Virus record (IMG/VR): IMGVR_UViG_3300020601_000007
Span: 46,124-110,123 of that record
Direction: 5' to 3' (one strand)
From: a virus
DNA length: 64,000 nucleotides
Position 1 is the stretch's first letter; every line of letters begins with the position of its first letter. Below the pieces are notes generated by a model. It was not told the origin of the DNA and made no database searches. It saw only the letters and a list, made by a program, of their open reading frames with translations. Below are positions 39,356 to 48,984 of the stretch, piece after piece. The translations under genes were made by a program, and so were the position numbers.

Positions 39356-42036
39356 GGTGGAACCTCCGTCTGCAAAATCGGCGGGGCCTGTGGGGGAGCA
39401 ATCGCTGGTTCGGCTGGAACAGTGAAGCCCTCTGCTGCCGTTGCACGGGCAGCAATACGAGCCCGAATGTCAGCGTTCAGTTGGGTCGCCACGAACTGCT
39501 GGGTTTGAGCAGCGGGGATAATGATGTAGTCTCGGAGGATTTCAGTCGCTACCGCAAGAGCAGGGAAAGTGACCGTTCCGATGGCCTTCATTTTGAGATG
39601 CTTCTTGATGTCAGTGATGAACATCTCTTCAACCTGCTGTATGTCTGCCGTGTTGTCAATACGCATACGGTCGACAGCCGTGCTGAACGCTGCAAGGAAC
39701 ATGGTGTTGCTATCGTAAAGGCCACTGATGAAATCAAGGTAGGTGTTCAGGTCATTGGCGCCACCGGGAGGAATCGTTGGGATACCTGCCAGATACGTGG
39801 CTTGGGCTAAACCGGGCAGCATCGGACCCATAACGGGCGCTGTCAATCGGTTCACTTCTTCTTGCAGGACCTGAATGATTTGCTCGTCAGTGACATCCAA
39901 GTTCCTCAGCGAGAGGATGGAGGCACGCACCATGTTCCACGCCTCTTTGACAGCACCAGACATGGACTCGCGTGCACTTTTGATTTTCTTGGCTTTGTTG
40001 TTCCCACTTGGCCCCGCTGGACCAAACGGCTGCTCGTAAAGGAAACCACGGTTGGCCCCAACAAGAAGGGAAGCGAACCACTCGTTGAACTGTCGAGAAT
40101 ATTCGAGGTAGGCGTCGCGCAGCAAGGGAGATTCCAACTTCAATTCAATGTCCTTCATTTCAAGGTTGAATGTCATCTGGGGGGCGACCCCTGCGGGGAA
40201 AGCAGCCGCAGGTGGAACGAGAACGGCTCGGGTGGGGAGTTTGTTCTGGGACATCGCTGGGATGAGAGCAGGATTCAGGTGCTTTGACACAATCTGCGAA
40301 TACCACTGAATCTCAGCAAGGGCGAAGTTGTCGTCCTTGAACAGGTTTTCCAATGTCTTGCGCAGCCCTTTCTTTTTGTGCCACATGTTGGCGAAGAACG
40401 CGGTGGTGTGGTCTGTGCGTGCATCAATGAACCAGTCTCCAAAGAACTTCGACCCATCGCCCGTTTGATTGCGCACGCCACCTATTCCTGCGGTGGCACC
40501 TGCTGCGAGAGGAGGAGCGCCCCGTGGCCGAGGAATGGAATAGATACCGCTGTTTGGTGGGCTGTTTGTCCCATCGTAATCTCGGAAATGTTCCTTGGTA
40601 AAGCGGCTGTGATTGATTTTTGACAAAGCGAGCGTGTTCATGTGCTCGATGTAAATGAAAGCGTCAACGACACGTTCAAACAGAGCAAGAGCAGCACTGT
40701 TTCGCAAGTCTGCTGATTGCCTCAGGTCCGGCTGACCCACTGGAACGAAGGTGTTGGAAACGAGAACAGCCCTGTAAATGTAGTCAGGGTCGACTGTGCT
40801 TGCCACATCCACGACTGGTTTGTTGTCGCGGCGGCCAGTGCGAGTGACCCGCCAAGTCCCCTCCCTGACGGCTTGAAGGGGGTCAGGCTGGTTTGCGGGC
40901 GGCTTCCAAGTGGCAGGAGGGACTGCACGAACTCGATTGCCTTGCTGACGAGCAGGACGCACTCTGTTCGTTTCCAGAATACCAAGGACCTGCCCAATGG
41001 GCATTTTCGCATCAAGGCGGTCAAGAAGCGGTTTGAGGAATTGCTTGATGGAATTGCGGAACTTGTCCGGCTCGATGTCTTTGAAATCCTCAAGTTCACC
41101 CTCGTATTGAACAGAAAGCGTGTTGGTCGCTTGCCTTGTCTTGGGGAACTGGTTGACACCCGGACCTTGGTATCCGGGTTGACCGAAATTAGCGTGGCGG
41201 CTGTGAAGACGAGACTCAACGTTTGCGTTGTCGAGCATGGCGTCGAGTTCCGCCTCACCTGCTGGCGCAGCGATGACACTCTCCCAAAGTTGGAAAAAAT
41301 TGTATTTCGTGACACCACCGTCAACAAACGTGTCGAAAATGTTCGTCCTGTTTCGGTCTGCGCCCCGTGGACCGGGTTGCTTTTGGTCAAACGTGAGCAA
41401 AGTGACAGCCATCCACTCGACGATGTCGTTTGGTGTGGCGAGACCGAGGCGAATGTTGTCAACCATCATACGGGCCAAAGAGGGGAGAAGGAAATAGACA
41501 CTTTGTCCGCCTTGACGCAAGTCTGCTTGAAGGGGGGCCGCTGCCTCAAAAACAGAGCCACCGGGGTCTTCTCTCATCCGGAGTTCATCTGGCCTCTTGT
41601 TGAAATTACCGGCCAATACACCGAACCATGCTGGCCCTGCGTCGTCACGCTGGAAGAAGGTGGCGAAATGGGGGTGTCCAAACGCGTCCTGAGGCCTTGC
41701 CCCTACGCGCGTGTGTTTGATTGGTGGATAAATTCTTTGGAATGGCAACTCGTCAAGCCCCGCCTCAAGGAATCTGAAAATCCTATTGGTAGTGAAAGCA
41801 CCCAACGTTGGGACGTTGTCTTCGTTGGTGAAATATTCGCCCTGTAAGTGGTGGGTCAACATGAACCCGGGCTCAATCTGGTGTGAACCGGGAAATCCCC
41901 GTGGAGGAGGCTGGAACGAGCGACGGAAGCGCTCGTAGTGGTTCTTAACCCACCTGCGGATGGACGGGCGTGCGACTCGAAGGAACCCTTTCACACCGTT
42001 GTCATTGGGTGCAGTCAGAAACACGGATGGGTCCAT
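39352..42036 (-). CDS. Large protein of unknown function (894 aa)
   Basis: A soluble protein without signal or membrane segments. It is rich in Asn, Arg, Pro and Phe in its first half (RRWVKNHYERFRRSFQPPPRG near residue 27) and more helical after about 430. Long Pro/Ala-rich linkers occur at about 400 and at the C terminus (PAEPAIAPPQAPP). No catalytic motif is recognised. GGGAGGAATGA supports the start, and the stop overlaps the PrimPol-ligase GTG. By position in the block with other large proteins, it is probably an internal virion or portal-like structural protein; this is a guess. Confidence 0.6.
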   Translation of the reverse strand: MDPSVFLTAPNDNGVKGFLRVARPSIRRWVKNHYERFRRSFQPPPRGFPGSHQIEPGFMLTHHLQGEYFTNEDNVPTLGAFTTNRIFRFLEAGLDELPFQRIYPPIKHTRVGARPQDAFGHPHFATFFQRDDAGPAWFGVLAGNFNKRPDELRMREDPGGSVFEAAAPLQADLRQGGQSVYFLLPSLARMMVDNIRLGLATPNDIVEWMAVTLLTFDQKQPGPRGADRNRTNIFDTFVDGGVTKYNFFQLWESVIAAPAGEAELDAMLDNANVESRLHSRHANFGQPGYQGPGVNQFPKTRQATNTLSVQYEGELEDFKDIEPDKFRNSIKQFLKPLLDRLDAKMPIGQVLGILETNRVRPARQQGNRVRAVPPATWKPPANQPDPLQAVREGTWRVTRTGRRDNKPVVDVASTVDPDYIYRAVLVSNTFVPVGQPDLRQSADLRNSAALALFERVVDAFIYIEHMNTLALSKINHSRFTKEHFRDYDGTNSPPNSGIYSIPRPRGAPPLAAGATAGIGGVRNQTGDGSKFFGDWFIDARTDHTTAFFANMWHKKKGLRKTLENLFKDDNFALAEIQWYSQIVSKHLNPALIPAMSQNKLPTRAVLVPPAAAFPAGVAPQMTFNLEMKDIELKLESPLLRDAYLEYSRQFNEWFASLLVGANRGFLYEQPFGPAGPSGNNKAKKIKSARESMSGAVKEAWNMVRASILSLRNLDVTDEQIIQVLQEEVNRLTAPVMGPMLPGLAQATYLAGIPTIPPGGANDLNTYLDFISGLYDSNTMFLAAFSTAVDRMRIDNTADIQQVEEMFITDIKKHLKMKAIGTVTFPALAVATEILRDYIIIPAAQTQQFVATQLNADIRARIAARATAAEGFTVPAEPAIAPPQAPPILQTEVPP

Positions 42037-42047
42037 TCATTCCTCCC

Positions 42048-42542
42048 TCACAACCGGTAAGCGAAGCGATACGTCGGGTAGGATTTCCCTTCCTTCGGTA
42101 TGCCGCCGGTTTGAGGTGGCAACACTTCGACAGTGAAGTCCACACGGTCAGCACCCATAGAGGTTGCGCCGTATTCGCTGGGTTCAACGAAGAACTCGCC
42201 CGTTTGACCGGGCGTCAGGGTGAATGTCCGGGTGTTGGCAGTGACTGTCGCACCAGACTTCTTGGAATTGTAGGTGATGCGGACGACGGAGCCGTTGTTG
42301 CTATCATCCCTGAAGCGCAACTGAATACCCATCGCTGAACCGTGGTAGGTGCCACCGTTCGCAACATTCGCTTCTGTCACCTGATTTGTGCTTTTGTTGT
42401 AGTAAGTGATGCGGAGAGAGGAAATGTTCGGAGCAGGATTGCTGATGACCCGCTGCCCTCCATACAGGAAGAGTGCTGCAACGGCAGCAATACCGAGCAG
42501 TTGCTTGTTTCGCTTTTTCTTTGATGGGCCAAATGGATACAT
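42048..42542 (-). CDS. Signal-anchored beta-domain protein (164 aa)
   Basis: A Lys/Arg-rich start (KKKRNK) precedes one transmembrane helix (about 15-30, LLGIAAVAALFLYGG). An Asn-Pro (SNPAPN) follows, then a beta-sandwich-like domain of strands (LRITYYNKS, VVRITYNSK, TRTFTLTPG). The charge pattern predicts N-inside and beta-domain outside. Such architecture suits a virion surface or envelope-spanning protein. No family is recognised. Confidence 0.6.
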   Translation of the reverse strand: MYPFGPSKKKRNKQLLGIAAVAALFLYGGQRVISNPAPNISSLRITYYNKSTNQVTEANVANGGTYHGSAMGIQLRFRDDSNNGSVVRITYNSKKSGATVTANTRTFTLTPGQTGEFFVEPSEYGATSMGADRVDFTVEVLPPQTGGIPKEGKSYPTYRFAYRL

Positions 42543-42551
42543 GTCATCACC

Positions 42552-42902
42552 TCAATATCGGTATCGGTATTGCCACGGAATGAATCCTTCACCCGGGCTG
42601 ATTTCTTTCTTGAACAGGTCGGTCTTTCGCTCCAGCGTGTCGATGGCCGACTTCGCCAGCAACATGAAGCCAAGGACAGTTGAGAGCGTGTTGAGTTCGC
42701 TCCATGTTGACTTCTTCAACCCAAAGCGGGATGCTTTGACGAGTTTGGATGACTTCCCGTATCCAAACACACCTTTGCTCCCGACAGTGTCCAAAGCACC
42801 CCGTGCTGCGGTAGCAACGACGACGCCAAGGGATGCGAGTTCGATTTTGTCCCACGTTTTGACAGGGACGCCGAAGTAGGTCTGTCGCTTCTCCGCTGCC
42901 AT
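42552..42902 (-). CDS. Membrane-associated protein (116 aa)
   Basis: Weakly hydrophobic helices lie at about 20-37 (IELASLGVVVATAARGAL) and 74-88 (LSTVLGFMLLAKSAI), with a Gly/Lys/Phe-rich loop between them and an aromatic C terminus ending QYRYRY. The latter is encoded by a short ATCGGT-type repeat. GGTGGGTGA precedes the ATG. Probably a small virion membrane protein. Confidence 0.55.
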   Translation of the reverse strand: MAAEKRQTYFGVPVKTWDKIELASLGVVVATAARGALDTVGSKGVFGYGKSSKLVKASRFGLKKSTWSELNTLSTVLGFMLLAKSAIDTLERKTDLFKKEISPGEGFIPWQYRYRY

Positions 42903-42911
42903 TCACCCACC

Positions 42912-45401
42912 TCAATCAATCAACCATGCTTTGCCGTCTCGCATACCGATTTTCATGCTCCCGCCTTTGATGATGAGCATCGGCTCACCACTTTCAGGCA
43001 TCGTTGCATACAGCGTCGGGAAGTTGCCATCCTTTGACTCCTCGTTCATTTCGTGGATGAACTTTTGCTCCTCGTCACCGTTTTCCTTGGGCGACTTGTA
43101 GCCAATGGTCCAGCACTCTCCCAGTGAATACCAAACATCACCGACGTCAATTTTCTCAGTCGTGATTTCGTCCGGGGTCTTGCCACCGTGGAACTTCTTG
43201 TAAGCGTCTTTGGCCTTCTTGACCTTTGCAGGCTTCGCAGGGTTCTTCTTCACCCCGCCACGAAGTTTGATTGCATCAGCATTCGCAACGATGGTGATTG
43301 TTGCGGAACCCTGAATGATTTCGTAGTCCATTTTTAGGTTGGCGACTGCGTTGCCACCGAGGGCCTTTGCGTTATCAGAGAGTTCCTTTTGCATTGACGC
43401 AATACCCAACGCCAGACGCTTTTCAGCCATTGACGTTCGGCCACCAATGAGCCCTCGGTAGATGGCCTGAACCACTTCACCGACGTCTTTCACAACGTTC
43501 CTGCCAATCACAACTTCAGCGAATATCGCACCGAGGTTCTTGGTCATGGCTTTCGGTTCACCCGAATAGATGGGAACAATACCAGACGGGTTGTCAATCG
43601 GGTTCCACGTCTTCGTCACCGAGTTCACGCCACGCTGACCGTATTCCTCTTTGACGTAGCGAAGAGCCACAGCAGAACGCTGGGAGTTGTCAGGGAACTC
43701 TTCGTTCATCATTTTGTTGCCCATGAGGCGGTCGAAATATTTCTTCGCTGATTCACGGCGCTTCTTCCCGGTCTTCTTGCTGGTCTGGCGACGGGGCTTC
43801 GGGGGAGGATTGCTGAGTGTGGGAATCCTCATGCCTGATTTGAGGATAGGTTGCAGTGGAGCCGAACCATCTGTCCGTTCTGGAATCGTGTTTCCGGCTT
43901 GAATCCACGCCTCCAGTTCTTCGAGTGAAGTCCAATCGGGGATGCTGAATCCCCAGTGGTTAATGGAATGCTCTCGACTGTAATTCTGCAAACCTTCCCA
44001 TTGATGGGTTTTCAACATCGTGTTTCCAATTTCAAATGGATATGGATTGAGTTCCAACGACTCTGGCCCGATGTTCCAAGTAAAAACTTGGTGTTGCCCG
44101 TTTCGGTCATAGTGCAGACTCCCGTCTGGGTTCAAGGGGGAAATCCGCATCTGGAACGATTCCTGTCGATAAGGGTGCTTCTTGTTGTATTGGTTGAAGA
44201 TTGAGAACTGCTCAAGCAGCAGATTACCGAGGCCCCCTTGAGCGACTGACAGGGCAATTGAGTTTGGAGTCGAATACACCCCCACTCGGGGATTCTCCAT
44301 AACGGCGCTCGGGCCGTAGGTGACACAGGGGTTCTTCCCGCAACCACAGTTGGGGTTGCTGAGTGAAGGGCTGGAATCGAACGGAGTCACCTTGATGGCG
44401 TTGCCGGGACGGAGTGGGTCATCTCCGCCAAAGTCATCGCCCACTTTTCGGAAGTAAATGCTGCCATAAGGATTCCACTGCATACCTCGTGATTCATCCC
44501 CTTTGTGTTGGACAAAAACCACCTCGATACCGACGCCGTGAACACGCTCAAGGTGTTCTTTGGTCTCCATAATCAACGGCTTTCTTTCTGTCTGAAAATA
44601 TTCCAAGACGCCTGCTGCGGGCAAGTATGCTGGGTAAATCCCACCCGGAGTGTAACTTTGGCCCATCTGGTATTCAATCAAAAATGCACGGGGGAGTGAT
44701 TCGGCATAGTAACTGGGAACCTCTTCGGGTTTGATTGCGTTCCAAAATTTGCGCTTCGATGGATTCGTCAGCGTGTAAGGACCCGGCGTCGGTGCAGGAT
44801 GGAGGCCTGAGAGCGTGTATGACCCGGGCGTTGGTTCAGGTGCAAGGTAGGGGTTCTTGCTGTCGCCGATGTAGTCGTTGACCGTTGCATAAACACCCGG
44901 AACGTCCATTTCCTTTGCAGCGGCAGCAGAACTGCTCCCGAAGGAGAACACGATGTCGTAGCGGTTGCCCAAGGAACGGATGTTCTTTGCAGCATCGCCC
45001 ATCAGCACGAGCGGTCCTGAACTGTCTGCCGTCACTGGGTATCCAAGTTGGCGTAGGCGGTCCTGAAGTCGGAACTGGTATGAGTCTTCGAGGGAACTGA
45101 TGAAAGCAATCACATGGTTCTTCCGCCCCAATTTGTTGACGAAGTCTTTGACACCCGTGCGAGAGACTGCCTTCTCAAGGTTGTTTGCCACCTCGCGCTC
45201 AAACCGCTTTCCAGACAGTCCCTTGCGACGAGCGATGCGCTCACCCGCTGAGTTGCTGAGAAGAGCCTCTTCCACATGGAAGACTGCCATTTTCCCCTTG
45301 CTCAAAGCATGATTTGGGTTGCTCTTTGGCAGGTTAGCACCACAGACAATGCAAAACACCACGCCGTCGGCGTTGTCAGCGTTGCAGGATGGGCACTCCA
45401 T
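42912..45401 (-). CDS. Multidomain protein: zinc ribbon, HAD-like region, duplicated module, YbjQ-like domain (829 aa)
   Basis: Residues 3-21 form a zinc ribbon (CPSC, CIVCG). Residues 38-180 resemble a HAD-phosphatase core with motif I altered (FHVEEALLSN instead of DxDxT), ISS at 101-103 and GDAAKNI at 135-141. That would make it catalytically dead or a different fold. A 13-residue Thr-Pro-Gly-x-Tyr-Thr-Leu repeat lies at 191-212. Residues 218-345 are the module shared with the giant protein. A Cys cluster follows at 351-359 (NCGCGKNPC). Residues 633-712 match the YbjQ/UPF0145 family (GRNVVKDVGEVVQ, ALGGNAVANLKMDYE). The last about 95 residues (FHGGKTP to GKAWLID) look like a small domain seen in phages. 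Asn-Pro linkers separate the parts. Confidence 0.75.
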   Translation of the reverse strand: MECPSCNADNADGVVFCIVCGANLPKSNPNHALSKGKMAVFHVEEALLSNSAGERIARRKGLSGKRFEREVANNLEKAVSRTGVKDFVNKLGRKNHVIAFISSLEDSYQFRLQDRLRQLGYPVTADSSGPLVLMGDAAKNIRSLGNRYDIVFSFGSSSAAAAKEMDVPGVYATVNDYIGDSKNPYLAPEPTPGSYTLSGLHPAPTPGPYTLTNPSKRKFWNAIKPEEVPSYYAESLPRAFLIEYQMGQSYTPGGIYPAYLPAAGVLEYFQTERKPLIMETKEHLERVHGVGIEVVFVQHKGDESRGMQWNPYGSIYFRKVGDDFGGDDPLRPGNAIKVTPFDSSPSLSNPNCGCGKNPCVTYGPSAVMENPRVGVYSTPNSIALSVAQGGLGNLLLEQFSIFNQYNKKHPYRQESFQMRISPLNPDGSLHYDRNGQHQVFTWNIGPESLELNPYPFEIGNTMLKTHQWEGLQNYSREHSINHWGFSIPDWTSLEELEAWIQAGNTIPERTDGSAPLQPILKSGMRIPTLSNPPPKPRRQTSKKTGKKRRESAKKYFDRLMGNKMMNEEFPDNSQRSAVALRYVKEEYGQRGVNSVTKTWNPIDNPSGIVPIYSGEPKAMTKNLGAIFAEVVIGRNVVKDVGEVVQAIYRGLIGGRTSMAEKRLALGIASMQKELSDNAKALGGNAVANLKMDYEIIQGSATITIVANADAIKLRGGVKKNPAKPAKVKKAKDAYKKFHGGKTPDEITTEKIDVGDVWYSLGECWTIGYKSPKENGDEEQKFIHEMNEESKDGNFPTLYATMPESGEPMLIIKGGSMKIGMRDGKAWLID
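44367..44750 (-). repeat. Duplicated domain, copy 2 (of 2)
   Basis: It encodes residues 218-345 of the 829-aa protein and matches residues 2436-2580 of the giant protein (YYAESLPRAF, HLERVHGVGIEVVFVQ, GDDFGGDDPLRPG). The middle is 10-15 residues shorter or more diverged than copy 1. Confidence 0.8.
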
Positions 45402-46876
45402 CAGTTCATCCCCTTCTGAAGAATTTGCTTCAAAGCACGCTTCTGAGTGCGGAGTTCCTTCGCTTTTGCTTTATCCTCTGGAAAGGTTGAGCCTTTGATA
45501 GCAGCCAATTGCTGGTCGATGTCAGAAATTTGTCGCTCAAGAACAGATGCTGCTGCCTGTGCTTCGTCGTCGTAGATGACCTTGCCTTCAAAGGACGCAG
45601 CAGCCTCTTGGGCTGCTCGCTCGCTCTCCTCCGCTTCAGTCAGTTTCCTGTTCGAGCGGTTAAGACTCTGGCGGAGCGTCTGCTGCGTTCGTCGAGCCCT
45701 TTGCTCGGTCATCTCAAGTTGGCCTTGTAGTCGCTCCATTTCCTTGGGAGGCTTTCCACCAAAGAGTCGGATGCGGTCGTAATGCTCGTCTGCGAACTCC
45801 TTTGCGACATCTGTTGCTTTGTCGACGATGTCATTCTCCCAACTGCCAGAATATGGGACCCTGTTAGCCGCTCGGGCTACGACCCTGTTTCGGACGTCTT
45901 CAAATTTAAGTTTGGCGACATCTGCTTCTTTCAGGCCAGTGGCTGGCCCGAGGTAAATGCGCTTGATTTCAGCAGCACTGATGAGTTCAACAACCCTTTG
46001 TTGGTTCTCATGATGCTGGTCAGCGATGCGCTGAATCCTGTCTGCGTCCCAGTTCACATCAAAGGCATCGGAGATGTCGTGGCGGGCTGGTCGGTCGAAT
46101 GGGACCATGCCACCTGCCATCGAAATTTTGCCGAACTCGCTGTGCTTTTTGATGCGCGCCATGGCCAGTTCTTGTGATTCCAAAAGGCCACCCAAAACGG
46201 TCTTCATCTGAATCCAAAACGACATGTTGGTGTTTCCTTTGAGGTCGAGGTGCCACTTACGGAGTGCTTCCTCGTATGCCATCAAAGCCTGCACCTGCTT
46301 CTCCAACTTGGTGATGTGCGGGGTGTCCTGCATTCCCGTGTATTGCTCCTTGATGTTGTCTACCGACCTGCGGATGTTGAGCATCTCGCTCGGACTCAAA
46401 ATGTCACGGAGGAGTGCTTCTTGCTCCCCTGAAAGTGCTGGGTTGGGGAAGTTGTCCTTCACCTTTTCGTGAAAGTTCAAAACGTCATTGTGCATTTCTC
46501 CGACCTTCGATTCGAGGACTCGCTGGTTCGCTGCGACGTCTGGTGGTGCTTCTCCCTCTTCCATGAACATCTGGAGGTCCACCTTTTCGGCGATGATTTG
46601 GGTCAACTTCTTGGCCGCCAGTTCACCAAGAATGTCTGAAAAACGACCAGCCTCTTGTTCAAACGCGTTAAACACCTTTTCGTCCAGTCCGGACGTTTTC
46701 TTGATGTTTTCTCGTTCAACGGCGATTGCTTTCTGAATCTCCTTGATGAGGTCTCGCTTGTCAGACGGGCTCAGATTCAGTGGCCCAAGCGAGTCGGTGA
46801 GGTTTTTGAATTCGTCCTTGGTGAAAGGGTCTGGGGCGAAAGTCCCCTCTGAGAAAAAAGGAAAGAGGTCTACCAT
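45401..46876 (-). CDS. Helical coiled-coil protein (491 aa)
   Basis: It is almost wholly alpha-helical by composition. Charged helices from about 30 onward contain one Asn-Pro (FPNPALSG near 145). The C-terminal 120 residues form a long coiled coil (MERLQGQLEMTEQRARRTQQ and RQISDIDQQLAAIK). There are no membrane segments or enzyme motifs. The ATG at 46876 overlaps the upstream stop (TGATG). A scaffold or internal rod-like structural role is likely. Confidence 0.6.
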   Translation of the reverse strand: MVDLFPFFSEGTFAPDPFTKDEFKNLTDSLGPLNLSPSDKRDLIKEIQKAIAVERENIKKTSGLDEKVFNAFEQEAGRFSDILGELAAKKLTQIIAEKVDLQMFMEEGEAPPDVAANQRVLESKVGEMHNDVLNFHEKVKDNFPNPALSGEQEALLRDILSPSEMLNIRRSVDNIKEQYTGMQDTPHITKLEKQVQALMAYEEALRKWHLDLKGNTNMSFWIQMKTVLGGLLESQELAMARIKKHSEFGKISMAGGMVPFDRPARHDISDAFDVNWDADRIQRIADQHHENQQRVVELISAAEIKRIYLGPATGLKEADVAKLKFEDVRNRVVARAANRVPYSGSWENDIVDKATDVAKEFADEHYDRIRLFGGKPPKEMERLQGQLEMTEQRARRTQQTLRQSLNRSNRKLTEAEESERAAQEAAASFEGKVIYDDEAQAAASVLERQISDIDQQLAAIKGSTFPEDKAKAKELRTQKRALKQILQKGMN

Positions 46877-48969
46877 CACGGACCCCCCAGATTTTGAAGT
46901 GCTGTGCTCAACGCTTGAAGTGCCATGAGCCGCTGGATTGCGGTGAGAGAGGGACCACCAGCCGGTGGAAGTGCCGTCAGGGTGTTGATAGCCGTTTGGA
47001 CGGTCTGACGATTTGCCCTCCCCTGTGATTGTGCGATTCGAGCAAGTCGTCGTGCAAGAGTGGTCACCGACACTGTTCCTGACGCATTCTGAATTTGAGG
47101 CAAGGACTTAAGCATCAGAGCAGTGACAAAGCGGATGTCTTCTGCTGATGATTCATATCCGTATTTGGTAATCGCGAGAGACACCGCTTCGAGCATGACG
47201 TCGCCCATTGAAACCGGATTTGTTCCACCCATCATCAGGTTGTTGAAATTCATGTTGCGTAAGCGCTGCTGTATCGCCAAAGTGTAGGCTTCAAAGGCCG
47301 GTGGAGGGGGAGCGACTGCTGCTGCTCCGCCGAGAGCAGCCATAGCAGCCGCAATATCAGTTTCAACTTGACCGCCGGGAATAAGGTCTGGGGCGGCGAG
47401 GTCAGCGATGGTGATGGTGATGGGGGGAACCGCTGCTCCCGCTGCACCGACAGGAACTGTGACTGTCTCTGGGCCACTGACATCGGCATTGAAATTGAAG
47501 TCGAGTGTTGCGTTGGCTCCCACGTTCGTGCGGTATTTTGCGACCACTTGCATGGCAGCAAGCACGAGAGAGTCCGGCCAATCGGTCGGTCGAGGACGCA
47601 TCCCCACCAAGTCCATCACCCAAACGACCGGTGGGAATTTTGCCTGACCTCGTTGCAGAATGTCTGCCTGCTGTTTGCTGGTAAGCGTTTGATAGGCTTC
47701 GACATAGGCTCCGGCATCGTCAGCAAGCGGGGCATCGGTAGCATCGACGAGCCCTGCTTTTGCGAGGTCGTCAAAGGCTCCAACGATAGCACCGATGTCC
47801 AACTTCTTGGCTCGCTCCTTGATGAAGTCCCAATTGAAGTCGCCACCGCGCTGTGAGCCACCGAGCATGTAGTCCCCGAGGAAGTCGACTGCGTATTTCT
47901 CGGGTCGTGCTGGCTGGGGACCAGCAGGACGCATACGCCGAGGTGGACGCAGTGCTTTCTCATTCTTGTCTGTCCGACGAACAAACGTCCCGCCTCGGTA
48001 TTGTGGTGGATTCCCTGCGTTCATGAAGAGGTCATTGACACGAGCAATCATGAACTCGTTCTCGAAGTAAGCATCATCTCGCTTGCTGAGTGTCTTCGGG
48101 TCAACAGGGGGAGGAAGGACAACGACACCGAAACCCGGGAAAAGGAACGCTGGGTGAGCATTGATGCTGAAGTCCTTCCCGTTGTAGAAGTCTGCTGGGT
48201 CAGTAGCCATGTGCTTGACCATGTAGTCGAACTCGCGTTGAAGCGCCTTTCCACGGATTTTGAGTTCCTTTGCGACGGGCAGAATGTGCTGGCGAATGTA
48301 TTCAATGGCCCTGCGGTTTGCTTCTGCCGCAAGCAGATACGGCGTGAAAGCAGAATCAACGAAGTTCCTGACTTCACCTGCGGTAGCAAGACCCTGAACG
48401 TTTGCCGCTGGTGCCATCGCCTCCTTGACGTATTTCATCATCGCTGCATCTGTCTCAGCGACCTCTTCACCCAAAAGTCGGCCACCGAAGGAACGGCCAA
48501 AGCCAATAGGAGGTGTTGGATTTCGCAGTGGGAGGGCGCCGCCCTTGTAATCGTAAAACCGAGCACGGAGAAGTTCTTCTGCCATAGGGGAGGAAGCCGT
48601 GAAGGCGTTGAGTGGGCGGGCCATCAGCATGGACAGCGACTGAACAGCACCGAAAAGACCGTGCTCTCGGACCATCGCTGAAACCAATGCTGGCTGCACT
48701 TCTTCAGGAAGAACGTGCGTTAGGTTGGTTGTGTGGCGATTGGCACCAAAGCGGCGTGAAGTGAACGTGGCTGGATGAGCAGGATTTTGCTTGACACTTC
48801 CGACGATTCGCACCTCAGTGGTGGTGCCGTTGGTCAAGTCCCCGAGTGAAATGGATTCACCGCTTGGATTCTCCAGTGCGTATTCACGGGAATCAGTGAT
48901 GCTTCGGACCCACTGGTGAGCCTTTCCGAGGGATGCTCCACGAAGGGTTTTGGGAACGGTGTGCATCAT
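46876..48969 (-). CDS. Large protein of unknown function (697 aa)
   Basis: Soluble, with Asn-Pro linkers near 108 (KQNPAHP) and 150 (RNPTPP). The central region (about 160-340) is helical, followed by a Pro/Arg-rich stretch (RPPRRMRPAGPQPARPEKY). An Ala-rich C-terminal half with strands and helices follows from about 480. No enzyme motif is recognised. The start is supported by GGGGGAGAC. It is coupled to the coiled-coil gene and probably structural. Confidence 0.6.
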   Translation of the reverse strand: MMHTVPKTLRGASLGKAHQWVRSITDSREYALENPSGESISLGDLTNGTTTEVRIVGSVKQNPAHPATFTSRRFGANRHTTNLTHVLPEEVQPALVSAMVREHGLFGAVQSLSMLMARPLNAFTASSPMAEELLRARFYDYKGGALPLRNPTPPIGFGRSFGGRLLGEEVAETDAAMMKYVKEAMAPAANVQGLATAGEVRNFVDSAFTPYLLAAEANRRAIEYIRQHILPVAKELKIRGKALQREFDYMVKHMATDPADFYNGKDFSINAHPAFLFPGFGVVVLPPPVDPKTLSKRDDAYFENEFMIARVNDLFMNAGNPPQYRGGTFVRRTDKNEKALRPPRRMRPAGPQPARPEKYAVDFLGDYMLGGSQRGGDFNWDFIKERAKKLDIGAIVGAFDDLAKAGLVDATDAPLADDAGAYVEAYQTLTSKQQADILQRGQAKFPPVVWVMDLVGMRPRPTDWPDSLVLAAMQVVAKYRTNVGANATLDFNFNADVSGPETVTVPVGAAGAAVPPITITIADLAAPDLIPGGQVETDIAAAMAALGGAAAVAPPPPAFEAYTLAIQQRLRNMNFNNLMMGGTNPVSMGDVMLEAVSLAITKYGYESSAEDIRFVTALMLKSLPQIQNASGTVSVTTLARRLARIAQSQGRANRQTVQTAINTLTALPPAGGPSLTAIQRLMALQALSTALQNLGGP

Positions 48970-48984
48970 TTTCTGTCTCCCCCA

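Noticed and set aside
40717-41847. 376-aa + strand frame
   Set aside because: It lies wholly antisense within the 894-aa gene and has unnatural Cys/Val/Arg-rich composition and no start signals. Judged a shadow.
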